64,000 nt of DNA from Pediococcus inopinatus (GTDB taxonomy: Bacteria > Bacillota > Bacilli > Lactobacillales > Lactobacillaceae), in the NCBI RefSeq assembly GCF_002982135.1, contig NZ_CP019982.1, forward strand, positions 25,355-89,354, given 5' to 3'. The notes under the pieces are model-generated. The model ran no database searches and was not told the origin of the DNA. It saw only the letters and a program-made list of their open reading frames with translations. Below are positions 42,360 through 51,916 of this stretch, in pieces. A program made the translations under genes and the position numbers. How positions within the stretch are numbered: position 1 is the first letter of the stretch; each line of letters opens with the position of its first letter.

Positions 42360-43565
42360 ATGAGTGATTTGGATCAGACAAACAGCTATCGATACGTCAT
42401 TGTTGGTGGCGGAGTGGTTGCTGGCTATGCCATCAAGGGAATTCGACAGGAAGATTCAGAGGGTGAGATCTTAATTATTTCGCAAGAGGCGGATGTCCCA
42501 TATGAACGACCGGCACTGAGTAAAAAACTATGGCTAGATGATGAATTTACTGAAGAGAACATTCAGATTGGTGCTGAAAATTATCCCAATGTGACTTTTA
42601 AGTTCAAGACAACGGTTACGGCTATTAATCGGCAAGATAAGGTCATTACATTGGCCGATAGTGAGCAAATCAAGTATGAACAGCTATTGCTAGCAACTGG
42701 CGGAGAACCTAGACAAATCCAGGGACCTTCTGATCCACATGTGCTAGTCTTTAGACAGTGGTCAGATTATCGCAAGTTACGTAAATTTAGTGGTCCGAAC
42801 AAGCGAGTTGTGATCATTGGTGGTGGATATGTTGGTACAGAGCTCGCATCGTCACTGACCCAAAATGAGACTGAAGTTACAATGATTTTTCCAGAAAAAG
42901 CGCTGGGTGAGGGTAAATTTCCTGAGTCTATTCGGACTGAGTATGAAGCCACGTTCAAACGCAATGGTGTCACACTGATGAGTGGTCAGTTTGTCCAATC
43001 ATATCAACGCCAAGGTGACCACTTGACTCTATTGACAAAGGATGGTACGGTGATCGCAGCCGATACGATCATTGTTGGGTTAGGCGTTACGCCGCGGATT
43101 AGTTTAGCTGAAGACAGTTGTTTGGATTTAGCTGATGGTGGTGTGAAAGTTAATGAGTATCTCAATACTAGTGACCCAGCCATCTGGTCTGCTGGAGATA
43201 TTGCCTCTTATCCAGATCACATCTTGGGTCGGCAACGGATTGAGCACGTGGACCATGCCCGAATTTCTGGTGAATTAGTTGGCCGTAATATGGCAGGTGC
43301 TCACATGAGCTATCAGCATACCCCATACTTCTATTCCATGATTTTTGATATTTCCTGGCAAGCAATCGGTAATATTGATCCTAAATTGCAATTGATTTTT
43401 GATCGGCGAACGCATGGATCGCTTGTCTATTTCATAGATACCGATAAGTTAGTTGGTGTTTTAGTTTGGAATGTTAAGGTGAATCTTGATGATGTTCGCG
43501 CATTGCTTGCGAACGCTCCAGCTACAGATGATCTGGTGGGCTCCATTCGAGAGAAGAAGGCTTAG
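42360..43565 (+). CDS. FAD-dependent pyridine nucleotide-disulfide-type oxidoreductase
   Basis: 401 residues of the ferredoxin/rubredoxin-reductase-like group. FAD site VIVGGGVVAGYAIKGI (about 14-29), NAD(P)H site VVIIGGGYVGTELASSL (about 150-166) and the late FAD motif IWSAGDIASYP (about 278). No redox-active CxxxxC, so it is not a disulfide reductase. The electron acceptor is unknown. Single gene after an AT-rich leader. Confidence 0.85.
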   Translation: MSDLDQTNSYRYVIVGGGVVAGYAIKGIRQEDSEGEILIISQEADVPYERPALSKKLWLDDEFTEENIQIGAENYPNVTFKFKTTVTAINRQDKVITLADSEQIKYEQLLLATGGEPRQIQGPSDPHVLVFRQWSDYRKLRKFSGPNKRVVIIGGGYVGTELASSLTQNETEVTMIFPEKALGEGKFPESIRTEYEATFKRNGVTLMSGQFVQSYQRQGDHLTLLTKDGTVIAADTIIVGLGVTPRISLAEDSCLDLADGGVKVNEYLNTSDPAIWSAGDIASYPDHILGRQRIEHVDHARISGELVGRNMAGAHMSYQHTPYFYSMIFDISWQAIGNIDPKLQLIFDRRTHGSLVYFIDTDKLVGVLVWNVKVNLDDVRALLANAPATDDLVGSIREKKA

Positions 43566-43724
43566 TATCTGGATGAGATATCGGTGAATCATTGCGTCAT
43601 CACGAATGTACTTTAGAACAAAATGGCCATCATTAACGATGGCTCAGTAGCAAATAAAAACTAGCCTTGAGTCATTTTAAAGTGCATGAAGTGCAACACA
43701 AAAGTTAGACAAAAGTAAATATTA

Positions 43725-43826
43725 TTATGCCGCTAAGGTATGTTCTCGATATTCACACGGGGACATACCCTTTGTTTTTGATGAGATTCGTCGGTAATTG
43801 AACCAATTAACATATTCTAAAGAAAC
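43725..43826 (-). pseudogene. Tail of an IS3-family OrfB
   Basis: The minus strand reads LEYVNWFNYRRISSKTKGMS...CEYREH and stops at 43725. This is the usual end of IS3 OrfB (W/Y-N-xxR...GMSP-xEYR). An IS end with GTGCAACACAAAAGTTAGAC follows near 43690. The body is missing; another IS3 element begins at 43827. Confidence 0.7.
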
Positions 43827-43907
43827 TGGATGTAAGCTGATTCCTGAGACAACTTTTAAGAGAGGGTATAATGAATAAATCGTCTCTCAAAAGGAAGGAA
43901 TTTTTAC

Positions 43908-44159
43908 ATGCCAACTCGTTACGACAAAGAATTCAAACAAAACATTATCAACCTATATAAGCAAGGCGAATCAGCTGCCCAACTGGCCAGAGAATATGGC
44001 ATTGGCTATTCAACCGTTCATAAGTGGATCCAGGGCCAGGCCAAAACTCAATCCGGTAAATCGCCAGACGAAATCAAAGCGATGGAAAAGCGACTGGCTT
44101 CGCTGTCTGAGGAGAACGAAATCCTAAAAAAAGCCCTGGGCTTCCTTGCGCAGAAGTAA
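43908..44159 (+). CDS. IS3-family transposase OrfA, second copy
   Basis: 83 residues, two residues different from the copy at 6525 (K11 region: IINLYKQGESAAQ). Same HTH and zipper and the same slippery A-run. Its partner OrfB is truncated, so no active transposase is expected; it might act as a repressor. Confidence 0.85.
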   Translation: MPTRYDKEFKQNIINLYKQGESAAQLAREYGIGYSTVHKWIQGQAKTQSGKSPDEIKAMEKRLASLSEENEILKKALGFLAQK

Positions 44160-44212
44160 CCAATATCTTTGATTACATTCACCAAGAAAGCCATCACCAC
44201 CAGGTAACCAAG

Positions 44213-44695
44213 ATGTGCCGAATCCTCGGTGTTTCCAGAGCTCAGTATTATCGTTATCGATCCCCCAAACCTTCAAAACGCCGGGCCGAAGATGCGGACT
44301 TGAAACAACGGATTCTGCGGATCTTTGCGGAATTTAAGCAGCGATACGGTGTTATGAAGATCCACCATGAATTGAATCTGGAACTTCAACCACTGCAGCT
44401 TCGGTGCAGTCCACGACGGATTTCCCGGCTCATGAAGGAACTGGATATCCACTCCGTTACCGTCAATAAGTGGAAAGCGGCTTCGGCTTCCAAAACCAAG
44501 GTTGAACAGCGTCCCAACTTGCTTAAGCAGGATTTCTCGACCACTGGTTTAAATCAAAAATGGACCGCTGATATGACCTATATTCAAACGAAGCGTAATG
44601 GCTGGTGTTACTTATCAACCATCATGGACCTGCACTCACGACGGATTATCGGCTATTCGTTCTCAAAAAAGATGGCTACTGATTTAGTCTTAAAG
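44213..44695 (+). pseudogene. Truncated IS3 OrfB
   Basis: About 160 residues match the OrfB at 6830 up to KKMATDLVLK; the frame then enters the ISL3 end. The second D and the E of the DDE triad are lost. Confidence 0.9.
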
Positions 44696-46163
44696 GGCTC
44701 TTCGTCAACTGTTGTTGGTGAATCCATATTTCGAGTTCTAATCACTTCGTGATTAGGGCTCTTTTTGTTTTGATTTTGAAAACGTATAGTACTCGAGTTC
44801 TAAACCTCCAGAAGCTGCGATAGCCAAAACTGGCTCGTTTGATCGCCTTGATTTTATTATTAGAACCTTCCAAAGGACCATTTGAATAGTGTGTGGTAAA
44901 GGTGTTACGAATCTCATCATGATGGCTTTCAAGTGTTTTAATCGTGTTCTTCATTTCTTCAGAATACGTTTTGTTATTCCAAAATGCCGCATTGTAGTTA
45001 TGCCAATCTTGATGTTGGACAGCTGACCGGACGCTGTTTAAGACTTGATAAGTTTGTTCTAGTTCTGAATCCAACGATAACAGCTGATGGACAACGTCGG
45101 TGGCAGCTATCCAGTAAGGAAAATTAGTCCACTTTTTGAATTGTTCAAAGTTAAGCTGTTCAGTTGGTACTAACAACAGCTTCCAGTAGCGCTTAAGGGC
45201 GTGAAATTCGCGAGAAGACGGGGTAAACTTCTTCATCACCTTGATTCTGGTTTTGTTAAACGCCCGATTTAGGGCGTTGATAATATGAAACTTGTCCATG
45301 ACCACCATGGCATTGGGGAACACGGTCTGCACAAGCTTGGGGTAGGTATAATTCATATCAGTCACAATAATTTTGACGTTTTCTCGGGCAGCTTGATCGA
45401 AGCGGTAAAAATACTTCTCTAGTTTATTGATGGTTCGATAAGGGAGTAAGTCGATTAATTCATGGGTTTCGCCATTCATGAACTCAAAGCTCATGGCACC
45501 AGTAGCGCTCTTGGTACTCTTCACCTCATCCATTAAGATGATCTCTGGTAAATAGTGCCAATTGGTTTGAAAGTCTCGTTCAGCGCGCATTAACTGGCGG
45601 CCCACAAATGAATCTGATGCCGATACTTCATTGGCAATGTGCTTCAAAGAGACCGGTTCACCGAGCTTCTCTAGGCATTCTTTGCGGCTGGTGTTTGAAA
45701 TTGTACAGTGTTTCGGAACTGCCACTGTTTGTGCAAGAAAGTTGCCGTGACATTCTTTACAGTGGAAATAGCGGCGCTTTAAGGCTAAGATGACGGTGTT
45801 GCTCAGAACCTTCGAGAATCTGATAGTGGTATTGCGCCAGCCGTAGTTAATAATCTTTTGATCATTGATAATCCCGCACTTGGGACAAGCCTTCGGCGTG
45901 TAATCCAAGTGGCCAGTTAAGCGAATAACCCCGTCTTCTCCAGTTTCACCGTCAGTAATTTTTAGGTTCTCGTCAGCTATTCCTAATAATAATTTTGTAG
46001 TATCATGACACATAGGGCATTTCCTTCTTTCTGAAAAATCTTCGTGGTGGTTGACTTGGATGAACGGACAGGAAATGTCCGCTTTTTTATTCTAGCCATA
46101 AATAAAAAATCTGTCATCAGTAATAGATGAAAATCTATTACCAACAACAGATATTGTAGAACC
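44696..46163 (-). mobile_element. ISL3-family element, copy 1
   Basis: 1468 bp. Left end GGCTCTTCGTCAACTGTTGT; the reverse complement of the right end is GGTTCTACAATATCTGTTGT. The same length and protein as copy 2 at 50092-51559. No target duplication is seen. Confidence 0.88.
44742..46013 (-). CDS. ISL3-family transposase, copy 1
   Basis: 423 residues. Zinc-finger-like CPKCGIINDQ and CKECHG (about 37-90), HTH, then the ISL3 DDE core (LMDEVKSTKS, VTDMNYTYPK, MDKFHIINAL, NGPLEGSNNKIKA). AAGGAA RBS. Identical to copy 2 as far as I can see, which marks recent spread. Confidence 0.93.
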   Translation of the reverse strand: MCHDTTKLLLGIADENLKITDGETGEDGVIRLTGHLDYTPKACPKCGIINDQKIINYGWRNTTIRFSKVLSNTVILALKRRYFHCKECHGNFLAQTVAVPKHCTISNTSRKECLEKLGEPVSLKHIANEVSASDSFVGRQLMRAERDFQTNWHYLPEIILMDEVKSTKSATGAMSFEFMNGETHELIDLLPYRTINKLEKYFYRFDQAARENVKIIVTDMNYTYPKLVQTVFPNAMVVMDKFHIINALNRAFNKTRIKVMKKFTPSSREFHALKRYWKLLLVPTEQLNFEQFKKWTNFPYWIAATDVVHQLLSLDSELEQTYQVLNSVRSAVQHQDWHNYNAAFWNNKTYSEEMKNTIKTLESHHDEIRNTFTTHYSNGPLEGSNNKIKAIKRASFGYRSFWRFRTRVLYVFKIKTKRALITK

Positions 46164-46205
46164 GGATAAGAAGACTTTTTACTTTCATGGAAATAAGAAT
46201 AATGA

Positions 46206-46886
46206 TTAGACGATATTTTCTAATTCCATTAATTCAGCAATTTCATAAGTAGGTTTTGTTGAAGTCGAATTTTGCTGATGAGCTGGATTGAACCACACTG
46301 AATCAAGGCCATAATTGGCGGCACCAAGAATGTCTGAGGTTAATGAATCACCGACAACTAATGATTGCTGCTTATCAAAATGATCAATACTTTCAGCTAC
46401 GTAGTCAAAGAATTGAGGTTCGGGTTTAGGATGGCCAACTGTTTCTGAGACAAACATTTTTGTGATATATTTTGCCATTCCAGATTCACGAAGTCGGCGT
46501 TTTTGAGTCGCTGCGATTCCGTTGGTTACAATATAGAGTTGATGGTGATGACTCAAATCGTTTAGCAATTGGACAGCGTTTGGGATTGGATCATGACCTG
46601 CCGATAAAAATTGGCGATATTGTTTCTCATAGGCCACGCCATCAACATCCAAACCGTATTGGCTGAAGAATATTTGGAATCGGGTATTCAGTAATGTCTC
46701 TCGTGAAATCTCGCCACGCTCTAAACGGCGCCAAAGCCCTTCGTTCATTTGATGATAGTTTTGATAGGCTTTGGAAGTTAGTGGTCGATTGATTTGGTTA
46801 AACAGTTTTTGAATGGCCTGATGTTCTGATGCCTGAAAGTTAAGCAGGGTATCGTCAACATCGAATAAAAGGGTCGGATAGTTCAC
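46206..46886 (-). CDS. HAD-superfamily hydrolase, YjjG-type nucleotidase
   Basis: 226 residues from GTG 46886, which has AAGGAG eight bases upstream. HAD motifs: DVDDTLL (nucleophile and acid Asp, about 9-15), TNG (about 113), K in VGHPKPEPQFFD (about 151) and VGDSLTSDILGA (about 175-186). Closest in pattern to YjjG/YfnB pyrimidine nucleotidases, which dephosphorylate nucleoside monophosphates including damaged ones. Four bases downstream of the marR stop, so the two genes form an operon. Confidence 0.85.
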   Translation of the reverse strand: MNYPTLLFDVDDTLLNFQASEHQAIQKLFNQINRPLTSKAYQNYHQMNEGLWRRLERGEISRETLLNTRFQIFFSQYGLDVDGVAYEKQYRQFLSAGHDPIPNAVQLLNDLSHHHQLYIVTNGIAATQKRRLRESGMAKYITKMFVSETVGHPKPEPQFFDYVAESIDHFDKQQSLVVGDSLTSDILGAANYGLDSVWFNPAHQQNSTSTKPTYEIAELMELENIV

Positions 46887-46890
46887 AAAA

Positions 46891-47319
46891 TCACTCCTTG
46901 GCGTCACTAGTAATGACTTTGACTACTTTTTCGATGGCTGCAACTAAAGGACTATCTGGTGAAATGCCGGTTTCAGAGAAGCGGGACTGCCACCATTCTT
47001 TACGAATATCATTGATAATGGGAATAATTTTCTTACCGGTACCGGTTAAATTTAAATTAATTGCCTTACCGGTGCCGGAGGTCTTGGTGAGGTAGTCTAA
47101 TTGCTCCATCTTTTTTATTTCTCGGGTTGCCAGACCCTTATCAATAACCAGCGATTTAGCAACCTGATTTTGGTTAATGTCTGGATGATCGCGGACAGTT
47201 AACAAAATACAGGCAGCAGTTGGATTTAGATGATGTTTTTTGAATTGTTTCCCAGTATCTTTGTAGTATTGACGATGTAAAATCGAAATATCTTGTGCCA
47301 GGTAACCGATATCTTTCAA
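46891..47319 (-). CDS. MarR-family transcriptional regulator
   Basis: 142 residues: N-terminal dimer helix, winged helix (HPDINQNQVAKSLVIDKGLATREIKKMEQLDYL, about 55-90), wing TSGTGKAINLNLTGTGKK and a C-terminal dimer helix. It diverges from alsS with about 310 bp between, and two inverted operator-like repeats bracket the alsS promoter, so it likely represses the acetoin genes. The effector is not known. Confidence 0.87.
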   Translation of the reverse strand: MKDIGYLAQDISILHRQYYKDTGKQFKKHHLNPTAACILLTVRDHPDINQNQVAKSLVIDKGLATREIKKMEQLDYLTKTSGTGKAINLNLTGTGKKIIPIINDIRKEWWQSRFSETGISPDSPLVAAIEKVVKVITSDAKE

Positions 47320-47549
47320 TGTAAAAATCCTTTCAAATTAGTGTTTAAAAATAAGGGAATAAAATCGATCATTATTGACACTTTGTAAGCTGTGTAAATT
47401 TCTTTCAAAGTGGGAATCTGTCGAAACTTCAGTTAATTTAAACAATTCTAGAATAATATATCAGCATGGTTAGCGCTTTTATTGCGATACCACCGCTGCA
47501 TTTGTTGAAAATTATTTATTACTTACTTGATAAAGTCTACTGTTTTTTT

Positions 47550-47608
47550 GTTGACAATTCAACATAACGTGTCTATTATTTTGGTAAAGATTAAGTTGAA
47601 TTGTCAAC
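47550..47608 (+). promoter_or_regulatory. alsS promoter with paired operators
   Basis: TTGACA (47551-47556) and TATTAT (47574-47579) are exactly 17 bp apart. GTTGACAATTCAAC (47550-47563) overlaps the -35, and its exact inverted copy GTTGAATTGTCAAC (47595-47608) lies after the start region. Each is also a near palindrome (GTTGA...TCAAC), as expected for MarR dimers. The rest of 47320-47549 shows no gene. Confidence 0.8.
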
Positions 47609-47631
47609 ATAGAAAAGATGAGGTGCTTGAT

Positions 47632-49308
47632 ATGAGTAATGAAAAACGTGGATCCCAAGCTTTAATTCAAACGATGATTAACCAGGGTGTTAAATATGTT
47701 TTTGGTATTCCGGGTGCTAAGGTTGACCAATTATTTGAGGATTTAACATATAGTGATGATCCCAGAACACCCAAGCTAATTGTGGCGCGTCATGAACAAA
47801 ATGCCGCCTTTATTGCGGCGGGAATTGGGCGATTGACTGGTAAACCGGGAGTGGTTGCCACCACATCGGGACCAGGTGTTTCCAACCTTGTAACTGGTTT
47901 AATTACGGCTACCACTGAGGCTGATCCCGTAGTCGCTTTGGGGGGGCAAGTGCCTCGTGACGATCTTGCACGATTAACTCATCAAAGTATTTCTAGTAAG
48001 GAACTAATGGCTAACGCAACTAAGAGCAGTGTTGAAGTTCAGGATGCAAATAATTTATCAGAAGCATTTGCCAATGCTTATCAATCAGCCATTTCACCCA
48101 AAGCAGGGGCTGCCTTTATCTCATTACCAGCTGATGTATTGAGCGATAAGGTAAATCGACCTGAGGTAAAGCCGTTGACGAAACATGAAAATGGTCGGGC
48201 TGCAGATGCAACTCTTGATCAAATTATCGAGTTGTTGAAACACGCGAAGTTACCGGTTATCTTGGCCGGCATGCGGGCTTCAACGCCGGAAAACACGGCT
48301 GCAATTCGCAGTTTACTTAAGAAGTTTCCGTTACCGGTTGTTGAAACTTATCAGGGTGCGGGGATTATCTCTCATGAGCTTGAAGATGATTTCTTTGGCC
48401 GGGTGGGCCTCTTTAGAAACCAAATTGGTGATACACTTCTCAAACGAAGCGATTTAGTTGTTTCGATTGGTTACGATCCGGTTGAGTATGAAGCCCGTAA
48501 TTGGAATGTTGATCGAACTGGTAAAGTGGTTAATATTGACGATGTTGCACCCGAAATTAGTAAAGATTATCAACCGGATGTGATTGTGGTTGCAGATATT
48601 GCGGGTAGCCTGGATGCTTTGGCTGATCGCTTACCTGGCGAATTCAAATTATCAGCAGATACTTCCAAAACGTTGGATAATTTACGACAGGAATTTGATT
48701 CTGAAAACAAAGTACCAACCGATGTCAAACCGGGAACGGTTCATCCATTGGCAATCGTCCGGGCACTTCAGGAACGGGTTGACGATGATACGACTGTTAC
48801 GGTTGATGTTGGTAGTCATTATATTTGGATGGCAAGGCATTTCCGGATTTATAAACCACGTCATTTGCTATTCAGCAACGGAATGCAAACCTTAGGTGTT
48901 TCTTTACCATGGGCGATTGCAGCAGCATTGGTTCGGCCCGGCAAGCCTGTCGTTTCCGTTTCCGGTGATGGGGGTTTCCTGTTTTCGGGTCAGGAATTGG
49001 AAACCGCAGTGCGTCTTAATCTAAATATTGTGCAGTTGATCTGGAACGACGGTTACTACGACATGGTTAAATTTCAAGAAATTGCCAAGTACGGGAAACC
49101 AGCCGGTGTTCAATTTGGTCCGGTTGACTACGTTAAATACGCCGAAAGTTTTGGTGCTCGTGGCTTGCGGGTAACCAGTCCGGATGATCTTGGTACAACC
49201 TTGGATCAAGCATTTAAGACAAAGGGTCCGGTAATTGTTGACATTCCAGTCGATTATAGTGATAACATTAAGTTAAAGTCAGCTTTATTGAAAGATATTT
49301 TAAACTAA
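47632..49308 (+). CDS. alsS: Acetolactate synthase, catabolic type
   Basis: 558 residues from ATG 47632 (GAGGTG upstream); the upstream in-frame extension covers the promoter. Thiamine-diphosphate enzyme: N-terminal PYR domain with the catalytic Glu (RHEQNAAF, about 50), central domain and PP domain with the TPP motif GDGGFLFSGQ...NDGYYDMVK (about 443-475). It condenses two pyruvates to 2-acetolactate and CO2. No FAD-loop hallmark of anabolic IlvB is evident, and alsD follows, so a catabolic acetoin role is likely. It removes pyruvate and helps resist acid. Confidence 0.93.
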   Translation: MSNEKRGSQALIQTMINQGVKYVFGIPGAKVDQLFEDLTYSDDPRTPKLIVARHEQNAAFIAAGIGRLTGKPGVVATTSGPGVSNLVTGLITATTEADPVVALGGQVPRDDLARLTHQSISSKELMANATKSSVEVQDANNLSEAFANAYQSAISPKAGAAFISLPADVLSDKVNRPEVKPLTKHENGRAADATLDQIIELLKHAKLPVILAGMRASTPENTAAIRSLLKKFPLPVVETYQGAGIISHELEDDFFGRVGLFRNQIGDTLLKRSDLVVSIGYDPVEYEARNWNVDRTGKVVNIDDVAPEISKDYQPDVIVVADIAGSLDALADRLPGEFKLSADTSKTLDNLRQEFDSENKVPTDVKPGTVHPLAIVRALQERVDDDTTVTVDVGSHYIWMARHFRIYKPRHLLFSNGMQTLGVSLPWAIAAALVRPGKPVVSVSGDGGFLFSGQELETAVRLNLNIVQLIWNDGYYDMVKFQEIAKYGKPAGVQFGPVDYVKYAESFGARGLRVTSPDDLGTTLDQAFKTKGPVIVDIPVDYSDNIKLKSALLKDILN

Positions 49309-49327
49309 ACGATAAGGAAGTCTTACG

Positions 49328-50038
49328 ATGGCAAAACACGCAACTTTATATCAACATGGCACGCTGGCCTTACTAGTACCAGGCTTGTTAACCGGGACGA
49401 TTACGATGGCCGATTTACTGAAACACGGTGATACGGGAATTGGAACCGGTGATGGTCTCGACGGTGAGCTTATTATTTTGGATGGTAAGCCGTATCAAGT
49501 CGATCATAGCGGCAAGGTGAATGTTGTCCCGAAGTCGTTTACGCTGCCATTTGCTAATAGTCATTTTGCAAGATATGCGCCACTTGCCGAATTAGAAAAT
49601 GTTGATCAGGATGAATTGGATAAGCAAATGCTCTCGTTAAGTCGAGCGGCCAATACCTTCTTTTCTGTTGAAGTGAAGGGGACGTTCGCTAATATCAAAA
49701 CACGGGCAGTCGAAAAGTCGACGCCGCCTTACGATACATTGGCTAAAACTGCGGAGAATCAAAGCATTTTTACTCGCGATCAAATTGACGGCACACTATT
49801 AGGCTACTACTCGCCACAACTGTTCGATGGTGCGGCTGTTGCCGGTTTTCATGAACACTTCTTATCAGACGACCATTCTTTCGGTGGTCATGTCTTGGGC
49901 TTTCATTTAGTCAAGGGTGAAGTCACCTACCAGCTATTTGATACGCTTGAACAACATTTACCAGTCAATAACAAAGCCTATATGGCCCATGATTTTTCGA
50001 AAGATGATATTCTTGGAAGCATTCATAAAGCTGAGTAA
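49328..50038 (+). CDS. alsD: Alpha-acetolactate decarboxylase
   Basis: 236 residues. Converts acetolactate to acetoin. Metal-binding histidine set FHEHFLSDDHSFGGHVLGF (about 176-195) and the active-site Glu near the N terminus (LAELENVDQ, about 84) match the family. 19 bp after alsS with RBS AAGGAAG, so the two are one operon. The expected terminator hairpin begins at about 50067 (GGGGGCTGGGACAAAA) but is cut by an ISL3 element at 50092. Confidence 0.93.
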   Translation: MAKHATLYQHGTLALLVPGLLTGTITMADLLKHGDTGIGTGDGLDGELIILDGKPYQVDHSGKVNVVPKSFTLPFANSHFARYAPLAELENVDQDELDKQMLSLSRAANTFFSVEVKGTFANIKTRAVEKSTPPYDTLAKTAENQSIFTRDQIDGTLLGYYSPQLFDGAAVAGFHEHFLSDDHSFGGHVLGFHLVKGEVTYQLFDTLEQHLPVNNKAYMAHDFSKDDILGSIHKAE

Positions 50039-50091
50039 CAATAGCTAAGCAGTTTTAAACTAAAGGGGGCTGGGACAAAAGTAATTTTGTC

Positions 50092-51559
50092 GGCTCTTCG
50101 TCAACTGTTGTTGGTGAATCCATATTTCGAGTTCTAATCACTTCGTGATTAGGGCTCTTTTTGTTTTGATTTTGAAAACGTATAGTACTCGAGTTCTAAA
50201 CCTCCAGAAGCTGCGATAGCCAAAACTGGCTCGTTTGATCGCCTTGATTTTATTATTAGAACCTTCCAAAGGACCATTTGAATAGTGTGTGGTAAAGGTG
50301 TTACGAATCTCATCATGATGGCTTTCAAGTGTTTTAATCGTGTTCTTCATTTCTTCAGAATACGTTTTGTTATTCCAAAATGCCGCATTGTAGTTATGCC
50401 AATCTTGATGTTGGACAGCTGACCGGACGCTGTTTAAGACTTGATAAGTTTGTTCTAGTTCTGAATCCAACGATAACAGCTGATGGACAACGTCGGTGGC
50501 AGCTATCCAGTAAGGAAAATTAGTCCACTTTTTGAATTGTTCAAAGTTAAGCTGTTCAGTTGGTACTAACAACAGCTTCCAGTAGCGCTTAAGGGCGTGA
50601 AATTCGCGAGAAGACGGGGTAAACTTCTTCATCACCTTGATTCTGGTTTTGTTAAACGCCCGATTTAGGGCGTTGATAATATGAAACTTGTCCATGACCA
50701 CCATGGCATTGGGGAACACGGTCTGCACAAGCTTGGGGTAGGTATAATTCATATCAGTCACAATAATTTTGACGTTTTCTCGGGCAGCTTGATCGAAGCG
50801 GTAAAAATACTTCTCTAGTTTATTGATGGTTCGATAAGGGAGTAAGTCGATTAATTCATGGGTTTCGCCATTCATGAACTCAAAGCTCATGGCACCAGTA
50901 GCGCTCTTGGTACTCTTCACCTCATCCATTAAGATGATCTCTGGTAAATAGTGCCAATTGGTTTGAAAGTCTCGTTCAGCGCGCATTAACTGGCGGCCCA
51001 CAAATGAATCTGATGCCGATACTTCATTGGCAATGTGCTTCAAAGAGACCGGTTCACCGAGCTTCTCTAGGCATTCTTTGCGGCTGGTGTTTGAAATTGT
51101 ACAGTGTTTCGGAACTGCCACTGTTTGTGCAAGAAAGTTGCCGTGACATTCTTTACAGTGGAAATAGCGGCGCTTTAAGGCTAAGATGACGGTGTTGCTC
51201 AGAACCTTCGAGAATCTGATAGTGGTATTGCGCCAGCCGTAGTTAATAATCTTTTGATCATTGATAATCCCGCACTTGGGACAAGCCTTCGGCGTGTAAT
51301 CCAAGTGGCCAGTTAAGCGAATAACCCCGTCTTCTCCAGTTTCACCGTCAGTAATTTTTAGGTTCTCGTCAGCTATTCCTAATAATAATTTTGTAGTATC
51401 ATGACACATAGGGCATTTCCTTCTTTCTGAAAAATCTTCGTGGTGGTTGACTTGGATGAACGGACAGGAAATGTCCGCTTTTTTATTCTAGCCATAAATA
51501 AAAAATCTGTCATCAGTAATAGATGAAAATCTATTACCAACAACAGATATTGTAGAACC
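50092..51559 (-). mobile_element. ISL3-family element, copy 2
   Basis: 1468 bp with the same ends as copy 1 at 44696. It interrupts the presumed alsD terminator in its second half. No 8-bp target duplication is visible. Confidence 0.88.
50138..51409 (-). CDS. ISL3-family transposase, copy 2
   Basis: 423 residues, identical translation to copy 1, with all zinc-finger and DDE motifs present. Intact. Confidence 0.93.
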   Translation of the reverse strand: MCHDTTKLLLGIADENLKITDGETGEDGVIRLTGHLDYTPKACPKCGIINDQKIINYGWRNTTIRFSKVLSNTVILALKRRYFHCKECHGNFLAQTVAVPKHCTISNTSRKECLEKLGEPVSLKHIANEVSASDSFVGRQLMRAERDFQTNWHYLPEIILMDEVKSTKSATGAMSFEFMNGETHELIDLLPYRTINKLEKYFYRFDQAARENVKIIVTDMNYTYPKLVQTVFPNAMVVMDKFHIINALNRAFNKTRIKVMKKFTPSSREFHALKRYWKLLLVPTEQLNFEQFKKWTNFPYWIAATDVVHQLLSLDSELEQTYQVLNSVRSAVQHQDWHNYNAAFWNNKTYSEEMKNTIKTLESHHDEIRNTFTTHYSNGPLEGSNNKIKAIKRASFGYRSFWRFRTRVLYVFKIKTKRALITK

Positions 51560-51916
51560 ACATATTTGTAGGGGATTTGTAACTTCTAAGCAAAAACAGT
51601 TGAGGAATTATTAGTAGCATTGCAAAGCAACAGACATCGTAAGCTATTAGAAGACGGCTTGATAAGTTACAGGAGTGAAATAATGCTATGTCCGTGCTCT
51701 TTAAATGAATTTAGAAATATCTAAAGCGATGAGCGATTATGGAATAAAATTATTGGCGGAAGAAACCAAAAAATGCAAGAATTGATGTACTTGGCTAACA
51801 TTAGATGTAAAAAATCAATATAGCTTCTTGAAAGTAGCTATAATTCTTAACGATGTTCGGGTTCTTTGGAAATCTTATTCTCTTTTTGTAGAGGTCTCGA
51901 AATCATAGCTGCTAGT
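51560..51916. other. Decayed region before the lysR gene
   Basis: Only short frames are present, for example ELLVALQSNRHRKLLEDGL near 51605-51665, perhaps a piece of a lost gene. No promoter or terminator is convincing. Confidence 0.35.

Larger units (their letters stand above)
43827..44695 (+). mobile_element. IS3-family element, right-truncated copy
   Basis: Nearly identical to the first 868 bp of the element at 6444. Cut at 44695 by the end of an ISL3 element. The missing right part is not found on the other side of that ISL3, so a deletion accompanied or followed insertion. Confidence 0.88.

Noticed and set aside
48584..48895. 103-codon frame inside alsS
   Set aside because: Overlaps the alsS catalytic domain in another frame and has no family features.
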